Shown piece after piece: positions 1 to 6,797 of a DNA stretch of 7,028 nt. The stretch's first letter is position 1; the number at the start of each line of letters is the position of its first letter. The notes below the pieces were generated by a model. That model made no database searches. It worked only from the letters and a program-made list of their open reading frames with translations, and was not told the DNA's origin. The DNA lies in NCBI GenBank assembly GCA_030602665.1, contig JAUVZE010000056.1:1-7028 (forward strand), given 5' to 3'. The DNA is from Dehalococcoidia bacterium (GTDB lineage Bacteria > Chloroflexota > Dehalococcoidia > Dehalococcoidales > JAUVZE01). A program made the translations under genes and the position numbers.

Positions 1-375
1 CTAAAAGAGGCGATGCGGGTAGAACATATAACTCTCGGCATTGCGGATGCAGAGACGGAAGGCCAGGTAATCGACTCCTTGGCGGAAGCGCAAGAAGCCG
101 GTGATACCATCAGGGAGCATCGCCGGGGAATAGCAACGTCATATGAAGACCTGTTGGGTGGGGGGCGATATGACCCCACGGACACGAAGCAGTTGACCTA
201 CGCCCAGGCGTTGAACCTGGAGAACTATTTGTACCTTGCTGTGGTCGCCTTCGGTCTTATTACCGTAACTATGGCCACTGGCGGCTTCATGATAGTCACC
301 GCAGTTGCCCTTGGTATAACTGGAGTAGCGCTGCTTGGAGTATCAAGGGAATATAGTTTTAAAACAAAGACCTGA
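1..375 (+). CDS. Hypothetical protein with two C-terminal membrane helices, possibly 5'-partial
   Basis: I do not recognise this protein. From the ATG at 13 it would be 120 residues. The frame stays open to the first base of the window, and the GAGG at 7-10 lies only 2 nt from that ATG, so the true start may be upstream and this may be the C-terminal end of a larger protein. Residues 1-70 are polar and charged, with an Ala/Glu-rich probable helix at about 13-38. Residues about 72-91 and 92-110 are hydrophobic and look like two closely spaced transmembrane helices with a Gly-rich turn (ATGGF) between them, followed by a short basic tail. No catalytic motif is visible. It ends 119 bp before the MOSC gene, so it need not belong to the following operon. 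That it is coding is fairly sure; its function is unknown. Confidence 0.6.
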   Translation, partial: LKEAMRVEHITLGIADAETEGQVIDSLAEAQEAGDTIREHRRGIATSYEDLLGGGRYDPTDTKQLTYAQALNLENYLYLAVVAFGLITVTMATGGFMIVTAVALGITGVALLGVSREYSFKTKT

Positions 376-494
376 GGAAGCCGAAACCAAGGACTGAGTT
401 TTCAGCTCATAGTCGCTGAGTAGAGCCTAGCCTGATGAGGTGGGAAGGGTAGGGAGGTGCTTTTGGTAGGCAGCTAGTTTGAGGTAATGACGGT
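376..494 (+). other. Untranslated leader upstream of the MOSC gene, with two possible hairpins
   Basis: This 119-bp gap is the longest non-coding stretch on the left side and the most likely place for the operon promoter, though I see no convincing -35/-10 pair. Two imperfect stems can be drawn by eye. One pairs GACTGAG (392-398) with CTC-AT-AGTC (406-414), giving 7 bp with a 2-nt bulge and a 7-nt loop. The other pairs CCTAGCC (426-432) with GGGTAGG (447-453), with one G-G mismatch. Neither is followed by a run of T, so neither looks like an intrinsic terminator. The segment 442-457 is purine- and G-rich. I cannot match it to a known riboswitch. Confidence 0.3.
481..485 (+). promoter_or_regulatory. 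Ribosome binding site of the MOSC gene
   Basis: GAGGT lies 9 nt before the ATG at 495. It supports that start over the nearer ATG at 487, which is in another frame. Confidence 0.5.
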
Positions 495-944
495 ATGGCT
501 AAAGTGGTCGCTGTTTGCGGTAGCAAGAAAAAGGGCACTAAAAAGGAGGCCTTAGCTGAAGGTATCCTCAAGGAAGATTATGGTCTTGTTGGTGATGCCC
601 ATGCTGACTGCTGCACCCATCGTCAGGTAAGCCTGCTGGCAATTGAAAGTATTAGTAAGATGCGAAGTCTAGGCTTTGATGTAGGCCCCGGGGATTTCGC
701 CGAAAATCTTACCACTGAGGGGATAGAATTGGTCTCGCTTCCTGTTGGCACACACATACGTATTGAAGAAGAGATTGTCTTGGAACTTACCCAAATTGGC
801 AAAGAGTGCCATATCGGATGTGCCATATATCGTCAGATAGGCAAGTGCATCATGCCCAAAGAGGGAGTATTTGCCAAGGTAATCAGGGGGGGATTGGTGA
901 AGGTGGGGGACACAATAAGGGTATTGGAGAGGGCTGGAGGATAG
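495..944 (+). CDS. Stand-alone MOSC-domain protein
   Basis: This 149-residue protein is essentially a single MOSC domain (the fold of the molybdenum-cofactor sulfurase C-terminus), the small type found alone or fused to MogA/MoaB in anaerobes. Visible marks are a GDAHA motif at residues 33-37, RQVSLLAIES at 43-52, GDFAENLTTEGIEL at 66-79, and the block TQIGKECHIGC at 99-109 with the conserved cysteine C105, plus C109 and C118. An extra CC pair (39-40) sits between GDAHA and HRQ. The family is linked to binding or sulfur modification of the molybdenum cofactor, but the exact reaction of the stand-alone bacterial members is unsettled. There is no signal peptide, so it is cytoplasmic. It is followed by nadA after 6 bp, and a molybdoenzyme lies in the same run of genes, which supports a cofactor role by context. 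Family assignment is firm; the biochemical role is inferred. Confidence 0.9.
   Translation: MAKVVAVCGSKKKGTKKEALAEGILKEDYGLVGDAHADCCTHRQVSLLAIESISKMRSLGFDVGPGDFAENLTTEGIELVSLPVGTHIRIEEEIVLELTQIGKECHIGCAIYRQIGKCIMPKEGVFAKVIRGGLVKVGDTIRVLERAGG
936..940 (+). promoter_or_regulatory. Ribosome binding site of nadA
   Basis: GGAGG overlaps the last codons of the MOSC gene and lies 10 nt before the ATG at 951. With only 6 bp between the two genes, nadA translation is probably coupled to the upstream gene. Confidence 0.6.
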
Positions 945-950
945 TTACTG

Positions 951-1874
951 ATGGAAAATAAGCATGTCGAACTAACTGGGAAAATTTTAAGCCTCAAGAA
1001 AACAAGGGGGGCTGTTATCCTCGCCCATAACTACCAATTGGGCGAAGTCCAAGACATAGCTGATTTTGTCGGTGATTCTTTAGGCTTGAGCCAAAACGCT
1101 GCCAAGACAGATGCCGAGGTAATTGTATTTTGTGGAGTTCATTTTATGGCAGAAACAGCCTCTATCCTCTGCCCGGATAAGATAGTCTTACTTCCGGATA
1201 TAAATGCCGGCTGCCCTATGGCCGATATGGTTACTGCCGATAAACTCAGAGAGAGGAAAAAGGAGCTCTCAAATGCTACCGTAGTTTGCTATGTCAACTC
1301 CTCGGCTGAGGTTAAGGCAGAATCAGATATTTGCTGCACCTCGGCCAATGCCCTCGAGGTTATCGAAAGTCTTGATGCCAATGAGATACTATTTGTTCCT
1401 GACCAGTATCTGGGTCATTACATCTCAACCAAGACCAATAAGAAGATGATACTGTGGCCTGGGTATTGCCCCACTCATGCCAGAATACTGCCACAGGAAA
1501 TAACCAGGCTGAAACAAGAATACCCAAAAGCCAAAATAATAGTTCACCCGGAATGTAGGCCCGAGGTGATTGCTCTTGCTGATGAGGCATTGAGCACCAG
1601 CGGGATGATCAAGTTCGCCCAGAAGACAGAAGCTAAAGAGATAGTTGTGGGCACAGAGATTGGGATTATATATAGGCTTAAAAAGGAAAACCCGGGCAAG
1701 GAATTTATTCCTGCCTTTGAGCAAGCAGTCTGCCCTAATATGAAACGAATCACCCTAGAAAAGATACTGTGGTCTCTGGAGGAGATGTCTCCTGAGGTGA
1801 AGGTTCCTGAAGAGATTCGTCTCAAGGCAAAATTGGCTGTGGACAAGATGCTGGAAATAGGGAGGGCTGATTAA
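951..1874 (+). CDS. nadA: Quinolinate synthase NadA
   Basis: NadA condenses iminoaspartate with dihydroxyacetone phosphate to quinolinate, the precursor ring of NAD, using an oxygen-sensitive [4Fe-4S] cluster in the cytoplasm. At 307 residues it is the usual length for the short family type. Family motifs appear in order: AHNYQ (25-29), VGDSLGLS (40-47), GVHFMAETA (62-70), GCPMAD (87-92), CYVNSSAEVKAESD (113-126), CCTSANA (128-134), WPGYCPTHARI (169-179), HPEC (199-202) and VCPNMK (260-265). The three cluster cysteines are most likely C88, C173 and C261, with spacing close to that of characterised NadA; C202 in HPEC is an additional cysteine. No nadB or nadC lies in the window, so the rest of the pathway is elsewhere. 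It sits between the MOSC and rhodanese genes without an obvious functional link beyond possible co-transcription and the NAD(P)H need of the downstream flavoprotein. The identification is secure. Confidence 0.97.
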   Translation: MENKHVELTGKILSLKKTRGAVILAHNYQLGEVQDIADFVGDSLGLSQNAAKTDAEVIVFCGVHFMAETASILCPDKIVLLPDINAGCPMADMVTADKLRERKKELSNATVVCYVNSSAEVKAESDICCTSANALEVIESLDANEILFVPDQYLGHYISTKTNKKMILWPGYCPTHARILPQEITRLKQEYPKAKIIVHPECRPEVIALADEALSTSGMIKFAQKTEAKEIVVGTEIGIIYRLKKENPGKEFIPAFEQAVCPNMKRITLEKILWSLEEMSPEVKVPEEIRLKAKLAVDKMLEIGRAD

Positions 1875-1903
1875 CAAGCACGCAGGAATATAATTGAAAA
1901 GAA

Positions 1904-1912
1904 AGGGGGTGA
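1904..1912 (+). promoter_or_regulatory. Strong ribosome binding site that sets the start of the rhodanese gene
   Basis: The stretch AAAGGGGGTGAT (1902-1913) matches the extended anti-Shine-Dalgarno complement AAGGAGGTGAT except for one base. Its G-run ends 8 nt before the TTG at 1918. This favours TTG 1918 over an in-frame TTG at 1894, which has only a weak AGGA (1884-1887), and over GTG 1909, which would lie inside the binding site. Confidence 0.7.
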
Positions 1913-1917
1913 TAACC

Positions 1918-2370
1918 TTGGCAAAAAAGAGTCTAAAAAAATTAGTGATGTTGGTGCTCTCGGTATCGCTGGTTATTGTAGCTGTGTTAGCTGGTGGTTG
2001 TATTGGCAAAGCCCAGATAATTGAAAATGTTACCCCACAAGAGGCGTTTACCTTAGTCCAGGAAAACCAGGTTAATCCCGATTTTGTCATTATTGATCTG
2101 CGAACCCCGGAAGAATTTGCCTATGAGCATTTAGAAAATGCTATCAACATAGATTTGGATTCTGAAACTTTCAGGGATGAGCTTAACCAGCTGGATAAGA
2201 ATAAGGCGTATCTCATTTATTCTGTTTCCGCATGTGGTGATGGTCCCGGCTGGAACGCTTTAGCTATAATGGAGGAGCTTGATTTCTGGGAAGTCTATAA
2301 TATGACGGGCGGGTGTATTGGATGGAAGCTAGAAGGATTCCCTACTGTAGGTGAAGGGGCGAACCAATAA
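1918..2370 (+). CDS. Rhodanese-like domain lipoprotein
   Basis: Starting at TTG 1918 the protein has 150 residues. Residues 1-28 form a lipoprotein signal: a basic n-region (AKKSLKK), a hydrophobic core, and a lipobox-like LAGGC with C28 as the likely lipidated cysteine, so it should be anchored on the outer face of the cytoplasmic membrane. Residues about 35-146 are one rhodanese domain: TPQEAF, the IIDLRTPEEF strand-loop (58-67) with the conserved Asp60 and Arg62, the HLENAINID segment, and the C-terminal GGCIGWKLEGFP (131-142). The active-site loop is unusual. The position right after YLIY, normally the sulfur-carrying Cys, is Ser102; C106 follows four residues later in SVSACGDGPGW, and the loop is longer than in typical single-domain rhodaneses. 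C133 is a second domain cysteine. Sulfurtransferase activity is therefore uncertain; sulfide or polysulfide binding is possible. It lies 43 bp after nadA. The family call is secure, the reaction is not. Confidence 0.88.
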   Translation: MAKKSLKKLVMLVLSVSLVIVAVLAGGCIGKAQIIENVTPQEAFTLVQENQVNPDFVIIDLRTPEEFAYEHLENAINIDLDSETFRDELNQLDKNKAYLIYSVSACGDGPGWNALAIMEELDFWEVYNMTGGCIGWKLEGFPTVGEGANQ

Positions 2371-2420
2371 CACCACAGACTGATAAGTGTCAAATTTGGG
2401 CTCAAAATTGAAAAAGTCGA

Positions 2421-2427
2421 AGAGGAG
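2421..2427 (+). promoter_or_regulatory. Ribosome binding site of the Fe-S/flavin fusion gene
   Basis: AGAGGAG lies 5 nt before the ATG at 2433 but only 2 nt before an adjacent in-frame GTG at 2430. The spacing makes ATG 2433 the better start. The two choices differ by a single residue. Confidence 0.6.
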
Positions 2428-2432
2428 TAGTG

Positions 2433-4466
2433 ATGCAGACGGGCTTTTATTTCGACCAGACTAGGTGTATCGGGTGCTTTACCTGCTGCGTAGCATGTAA
2501 AGACTGGCATGATATACCCGCCGGGCCGGCTCACTGGCGGAGGGTAACCCCACTTGAAGAAGGGAAATTCCCTCAGCCTTTCTTGGCCTACCTTTCCGCT
2601 GCCTGCTATCATTGTGAGGACCCTCTCTGTGCCGTAGTTTGTCCTGCCGAAGCGATAACCAGAAGAGAAGAGGACGGCATAGTCGTAGTGGACAGGGAAA
2701 AGTGTCAGGAGAGTGCACGCTGCGGTATTACGGTCACCAACGGAAATGGCCAGATAAATGTGTCTGCCTGTGAGGTAACCTGCCCAGCTCATGTGGATGT
2801 ACCAGGCTATATCGCTCTAATTAGTAAAGGTAGGTTTAAGGAGGCACTAGACTTGATGAGAGAGAAACTACCTTTGCCTGGCGTTTTGGGCAGGGTATGC
2901 TCTCAGCCTTGTGAAAGTGAGTGCAAAAGAAGTGAAGTTGATAAGCCCCTGGCTATTAGAGACCTAAAGCGATTCGCCTATGATGCCGTGGTTGATGAAA
3001 AGACGGTTCCTCTTCCCAGGACAAAAGAGCAGGGTGTGGCCATTATTGGCTCAGGGCCAGCAGGACTTTCCGTAGCCTACGATCTGATAAGAAAAGGCTA
3101 TAAGGTTACAATCTTTGAAGCACTTCCTGTTATAGGAGGCATGATGGCGGTCGGTATTCCTGATTACCGCCTGCCGAGAGAAGTCCTGAACCGGGACATT
3201 GAGTATCTTAAAGGTCTGGGGATAGAAATCAGGACCAACACACCTATAGGTAAGGGGATGACTTTGGATGACCTATCTCGACAGGGTTACAAAGCCATCT
3301 TCATTGCGGTGGGGGCCCATAATGGCCATAAGCTATCTATTCCTGGCACTGAAGCTGATAGTGTATTGGTGGGCACCTCATTCCTGCGCAACGTAAATCT
3401 GGGTAATAAGATAAAGCTGGGCCAGAGAGTCCTAGTGCTCGGTGGTGGCGGTATAGCCATTGATTGTGCCCGTGTTGCTCTCCGCCTAGGAGCACAAAAA
3501 GCGGAAGTGGCATGCCTGGAGTCCCGAGAGCAGATGCCAGCGCTAGACTATGACATTGCTGAGGCTGAGAAGGAGGGAATAATCATTTATCCCTCACTCA
3601 CCTTCAACAGAGTTGTGTGCCAAAATGGATATGCTACTGGTGTAGTGTGCCTTAAACTGCGCTGGATGGAGTTTGATAAGAATGGGAAACTGCACATCGA
3701 AGCCATTGAAGGATCCGAGCATGTCTTATCGGCAGACACGATTATATTCGCAATCGGCCAATCTCCAGAGCTAAACCCCCTCTTGGCGGGCACCGACATC
3801 AAGGTAACCAAACGTGGCACCATCGCTGTAGACCCCGAAACTCTGGAAACCAGTCGTCCTGGGGTCTTTGCCGGGGGAGATGCAGTTACAGGAACGGCCT
3901 GGGTTATCGACGCTATTGCGGCTGGACAGAGGGCTGCATACTACATCGACCGCTATCTGAAGGGGGAGGTTCTGGGAAAGAGCTACATAGATGTTCCCAT
4001 CATAGCCTCAGATATTAAAGTTGAGATACCCGCTGACCTTGTTAAAGCCGAACGGCAGGAAATGCCTACTCTTTCTGTACAGGAAAGGGTTCATAGTTTT
4101 AACGAGATAGCGCTGGGGTACGGTGAGGAGCAGGCCATTACCGAAGCCAAGAGGTGCGTGAACTGTGCCGGGAGGCTTTGCCTCAGAGTATGTCCCTATG
4201 ATGTCCCTCAGTTTGGAGCCGAAAAAGGGGCAAAGATGGAGAAATGTGACTTTTGTCTGGACAGGCTGGAAGAGAACAAAAACCCTATCTGCGTGGATGC
4301 CTGCATTATGCGAGCCTTGGACTGGGGTTCGATAGAAGAACTGAAGGTAAAACATGGAGATATTCAAGAGGCTGTTGGTTTTACATATTCATCAAACACC
4401 AAGCCTTCCATTATATTTAAACCGAAACATCTGCCAGACAAGGCAATTTCATCGGAGGAAAAATGA
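2433..4466 (+). CDS. DmsB-type four-cluster Fe-S subunit with an inserted GltD-like FAD/NAD(P)H oxidoreductase
   Basis: 677 residues, numbered from ATG 2433. Residues 1-98 are the N-terminal half of a DmsB-type electron-transfer subunit: FYFDQTRCIGC with C12/C15/C18/C22, CYHCEDPLCAVVCP with C58/C61/C66/C70, then VVVDREKC91 and C97. Residues about 582-677 are its C-terminal half: C583, C587 in RVCPYDVPQFG, CDFC (605-608), C620 and C624 in CVDACIMRALDWG. Between them lies a GltD/NfnL-like oxidoreductase: cysteines C113/C117 and C156/C160/C164, the first dinucleotide fold GSGPAG (206-211, FAD), GGMMAVGIPDYRLPRE (235-250), the second fold GGGGIAIDCAR (337-347, NAD(P)H), and the FAD-closing AGGDAVTGTAWVIDAIAAG (480-498), ending with EAKRCVNC (C575/C578). 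I infer that it passes electrons between NAD(P)H and the adjacent Mo subunit through FAD and Fe-S clusters. It has no signal peptide and no membrane span, so it is cytoplasmic. The stop overlaps the next gene by 4 bp. Domain calls are firm; direction and partner are inferred. Confidence 0.93.
   Translation: MQTGFYFDQTRCIGCFTCCVACKDWHDIPAGPAHWRRVTPLEEGKFPQPFLAYLSAACYHCEDPLCAVVCPAEAITRREEDGIVVVDREKCQESARCGITVTNGNGQINVSACEVTCPAHVDVPGYIALISKGRFKEALDLMREKLPLPGVLGRVCSQPCESECKRSEVDKPLAIRDLKRFAYDAVVDEKTVPLPRTKEQGVAIIGSGPAGLSVAYDLIRKGYKVTIFEALPVIGGMMAVGIPDYRLPREVLNRDIEYLKGLGIEIRTNTPIGKGMTLDDLSRQGYKAIFIAVGAHNGHKLSIPGTEADSVLVGTSFLRNVNLGNKIKLGQRVLVLGGGGIAIDCARVALRLGAQKAEVACLESREQMPALDYDIAEAEKEGIIIYPSLTFNRVVCQNGYATGVVCLKLRWMEFDKNGKLHIEAIEGSEHVLSADTIIFAIGQSPELNPLLAGTDIKVTKRGTIAVDPETLETSRPGVFAGGDAVTGTAWVIDAIAAGQRAAYYIDRYLKGEVLGKSYIDVPIIASDIKVEIPADLVKAERQEMPTLSVQERVHSFNEIALGYGEEQAITEAKRCVNCAGRLCLRVCPYDVPQFGAEKGAKMEKCDFCLDRLEENKNPICVDACIMRALDWGSIEELKVKHGDIQEAVGFTYSSNTKPSIIFKPKHLPDKAISSEEK
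4454..4459 (+). promoter_or_regulatory. Ribosome binding site and ATGA overlap of the molybdoenzyme gene
   Basis: GGAGGA ends 3 nt before the ATG at 4463, inside the last codons of the upstream gene. The start and stop overlap as ATGA (4463-4466), the classic arrangement for coupled translation of two subunits made in fixed ratio. Confidence 0.75.
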
Positions 4467-6715
4467 GCGAAAATAACCAACAAACAGAGAATAATGAAAC
4501 GATTATCTACACTGTATGTAATAGCCACTGCGGTGGAGCGTGCCTGCTCAGAGTTCACGTTAAAGACGGTGCAGTTATTAGGATCGAAACTGATGATGGA
4601 GAAGAGCCTCAATTCCGGGCTTGTCTAAGATGCCGTGCTTACCGACAGCGGCTGTATGCTCCAGACCGCCTCAAGTATCCCATGAAGAGGGTGGGGGCCA
4701 GGGGCGAAGGCAAGTTTGAGCGAATCTCCTGGGACGAAGCGTTTTCCACGGTGGCTAAAGAGCTAATACGGGTCAGAGATACCTATGGCCCAGCATCTAT
4801 TATCTATTTCTGTTCACTGGCTGACATACATACTCTCCATACCATGGCACCAATGCACAGATTACTCTGCATGGCCGGAGGTTATACTCCACTTTGGGGC
4901 TTTTTTTCCTACGAGGGTGGCGTCTTTGCCGAATGCGCTACCTACGGAACGCATATGACTAACAGTACCAGGGACGACCTTCTCAACTCCCGACTGATAA
5001 TAATGTGGGCGTGGGACCCGGCGGTTTCAATCCACCGTTGCAATACTCCATACTATTTGGCCCAGGCTAAGGAAACAGGCGCCAGAATCATAGCTATCGA
5101 CCCAAGGTATACAGATTCCGCAGCCACCTTCGCTGATGAATGGGTACCTATTTACCCCTGTACTGATGCCGCCATGCTTATTGCCATGGCTTATGTGATT
5201 ATTACAGAAAACCTCCAGGACCAAGCATTCCTCGACAAATATACCGTAGGTTTCGAGAAATTCAGGGACTATGTATTAGGCATTGACGACGGTATACCAA
5301 AGACACCTGCCTGGGCAGAGGCCATTACTGGCGCAAAGGCAGCTACCATCGAAAGGTTAGCCCGAGAATACGCCACCACCAAGCCGGCAGCCTTGATTAC
5401 CGGCATCGCGCCGGGGCGTACTGCCTATGGGGAGCAGTATCACCGCGCTGCTATTACCTTATCGGCTATGACCGGCAATATAGGTATCAGCGGGGGAAGT
5501 TCCGGCGGCAGGTCATGGGGTGGCGAGTACTGGGGTGGGGAGATGCCTTTTCTAGCCCGCACCAAGGGGCGGATGGGTGCTCCCAGGAATCCGGTTGAGG
5601 AGGGATGGCCGGCGCGCCGGGATACCGTTAAAGCACGCGGCTCTAAAGCGAATAGCAGTGTAAAAATAAATGTTGGTCAGATAGCCGATGCCGTATTAAA
5701 AGGCAAGGCCGGTGGCTATCCTGCCGATTACAAGCTTCTCTATCTGGCAAATACTAACTATGTCAACCAGGTTCTAAATACTAATAAGGCCATAGAAGCT
5801 TTTAAGGCTCTAGAGTTTATTGCTGTTCAGGAGCAGTTTATGACACTTACCGCCAAGTATGCCGATATATTGCTCCCGGTCAATACCTACTTTGAAAGAA
5901 ATGATTTTACCAGTGGTGGGGCTACTCCCTGGTATGGTATGGTAAACAAGTCTGTAGAACCTCTTTATGAATCTAAGTCTCACCTCGAGATAGCCAGCGG
6001 AATAGCCAAGGCAATGGGTATCGATGATTATAACGATAAAACGGAAGAGGAATGGCTAAAGGGCATAGTAGAGGGATTTAGAGAGGTCTTTGCCAAGGAC
6101 AGAGAAGGTTCCGATTACGAAACGCTTAAGAAGAAGGCCCTTTATAGGTTCCCAACTGATGAGCCCTATGTGGCTTTTAAGGAACAAATCGAAGACTTGG
6201 AGAATCACCCTTTCCCTACTCCTTCAGGGAAGATCGAAATATATTCTCAAGAGTTAGCCGACTGGGATAACCCTCAGCTTCCACCCATTCCAAAGTATAT
6301 TGAGGTCTGGGAGGGCCGGAACGACCCTCTGGCGAAGAAGTATCCATTGCAACTTGTCACCACCCATGCCCGTAGACGGGCACACAGTCAGTTTGACAAT
6401 ATACCTTGGCTTAGAGAGCTGATTCCTCAAAGCGTACAGATAAATACTGCTGATGCCCAGGCTAGGGGCATCTCTAACGGGGACTTGGTTCGAGTCTATA
6501 ATGACCGGGGACAAACGGTTCTTCCGGCTGAGGTTACACAAAGGATAATGCCCGGTGTAGTGAATATCCCGCAGGGTGCTTGGTATGACCCCGATGAAAA
6601 AGGGATAGACCACGGCGGCTGCGCCAATGTACTGACCAAGGATGCCAAATCACCAGCTGGTGCATTCTGCACCAACACTACTTTGCTCCAGGTTGAAAAG
6701 TGGGTGGAAAAATAG
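4463..6715 (+). CDS. DmsA-type molybdopterin oxidoreductase, catalytic subunit (cytoplasmic)
   Basis: 750 residues, close to DmsA length without the Tat leader. The N-terminal [4Fe-4S] motif is C19-x3-C23-x3-C27 followed by C54 in FRACLRC, then YAPDRLKYPMKRVGARGEG, a DmsA-family signature. The probable molybdenum ligand is Ser149 in WGFFSYEGG, aligned with the serine of DMSO reductases; no Cys or Sec is at this place. Further matches are the MWAWDPAVS block (181-189), AIDPRYTDSA (211-220), MTGNIGISGGSSG in the middle, AKYADILLPVNTYFER, TPSGKIEIYSQELADW, and the C-terminal cofactor-binding domain with GDLVRVYNDRG and GAWYDPDEKGIDHGGC. It should use Mo- or W-bis-pyranopterin guanine dinucleotide to reduce or oxidise an unknown substrate; S- or N-oxides are only guesses. 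The N-terminus (SENNQQTEN) has no twin-arginine signal, so export is unlikely. Its start overlaps the Fe-S/flavin gene, its likely partner. C57, two residues after C54, is an extra cysteine where DmsA has Gly. Confidence 0.95.
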   Translation: MSENNQQTENNETIIYTVCNSHCGGACLLRVHVKDGAVIRIETDDGEEPQFRACLRCRAYRQRLYAPDRLKYPMKRVGARGEGKFERISWDEAFSTVAKELIRVRDTYGPASIIYFCSLADIHTLHTMAPMHRLLCMAGGYTPLWGFFSYEGGVFAECATYGTHMTNSTRDDLLNSRLIIMWAWDPAVSIHRCNTPYYLAQAKETGARIIAIDPRYTDSAATFADEWVPIYPCTDAAMLIAMAYVIITENLQDQAFLDKYTVGFEKFRDYVLGIDDGIPKTPAWAEAITGAKAATIERLAREYATTKPAALITGIAPGRTAYGEQYHRAAITLSAMTGNIGISGGSSGGRSWGGEYWGGEMPFLARTKGRMGAPRNPVEEGWPARRDTVKARGSKANSSVKINVGQIADAVLKGKAGGYPADYKLLYLANTNYVNQVLNTNKAIEAFKALEFIAVQEQFMTLTAKYADILLPVNTYFERNDFTSGGATPWYGMVNKSVEPLYESKSHLEIASGIAKAMGIDDYNDKTEEEWLKGIVEGFREVFAKDREGSDYETLKKKALYRFPTDEPYVAFKEQIEDLENHPFPTPSGKIEIYSQELADWDNPQLPPIPKYIEVWEGRNDPLAKKYPLQLVTTHARRRAHSQFDNIPWLRELIPQSVQINTADAQARGISNGDLVRVYNDRGQTVLPAEVTQRIMPGVVNIPQGAWYDPDEKGIDHGGCANVLTKDAKSPAGAFCTNTTLLQVEKWVEK

Positions 6716-6797
6716 GATATTGTTATTATAGTATCCCCCATAATGTCTTATAAAATCTCTCTCCCTTGAAGGGGCGGTTATCGTCCTCTCCTCTAAT
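6716..6797 (+). other. Intergenic region after the molybdoenzyme gene
   Basis: These 82 bp are AT-rich at first. A weak 5-bp inverted repeat GGATA (6715-6719, overlapping the stop) / TATCC (6731-6735) and a short CCC-TTGAA-GGG are present, but no GC-rich stem followed by a T-run, so I cannot place a terminator. On the - strand, the right part (6764-6799) can be read as a frameshifted continuation of the recombinase remnant described next. Confidence 0.35.

Noticed and set aside
432..449. CTGATGAG followed by GGGAAGGG, recalling the hammerhead ribozyme core (CUGAUGA ... GAAA)
   Set aside because: There is no stem II between the two parts, no true GAAA box, and no clear stem I/III pairing with a cleavage triplet. 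Chance match.
941..950. Possible NAD-sensing leader RNA ahead of nadA
   Set aside because: Only 6 bp separate the MOSC stop from the nadA start, so there is no room for a riboswitch.
4901..4907. Run of seven T immediately before the codon of the proposed Mo ligand, as a possible frameshift
   Set aside because: The reading frame is intact on both sides and the protein aligns with the DmsA family throughout, so there is no sign of an actual shift.
6254..6741. Long antisense frames under the molybdoenzyme gene
   Set aside because: They have no recognisable domain content and overlap a strongly conserved gene; they are shadows of its codon pattern.
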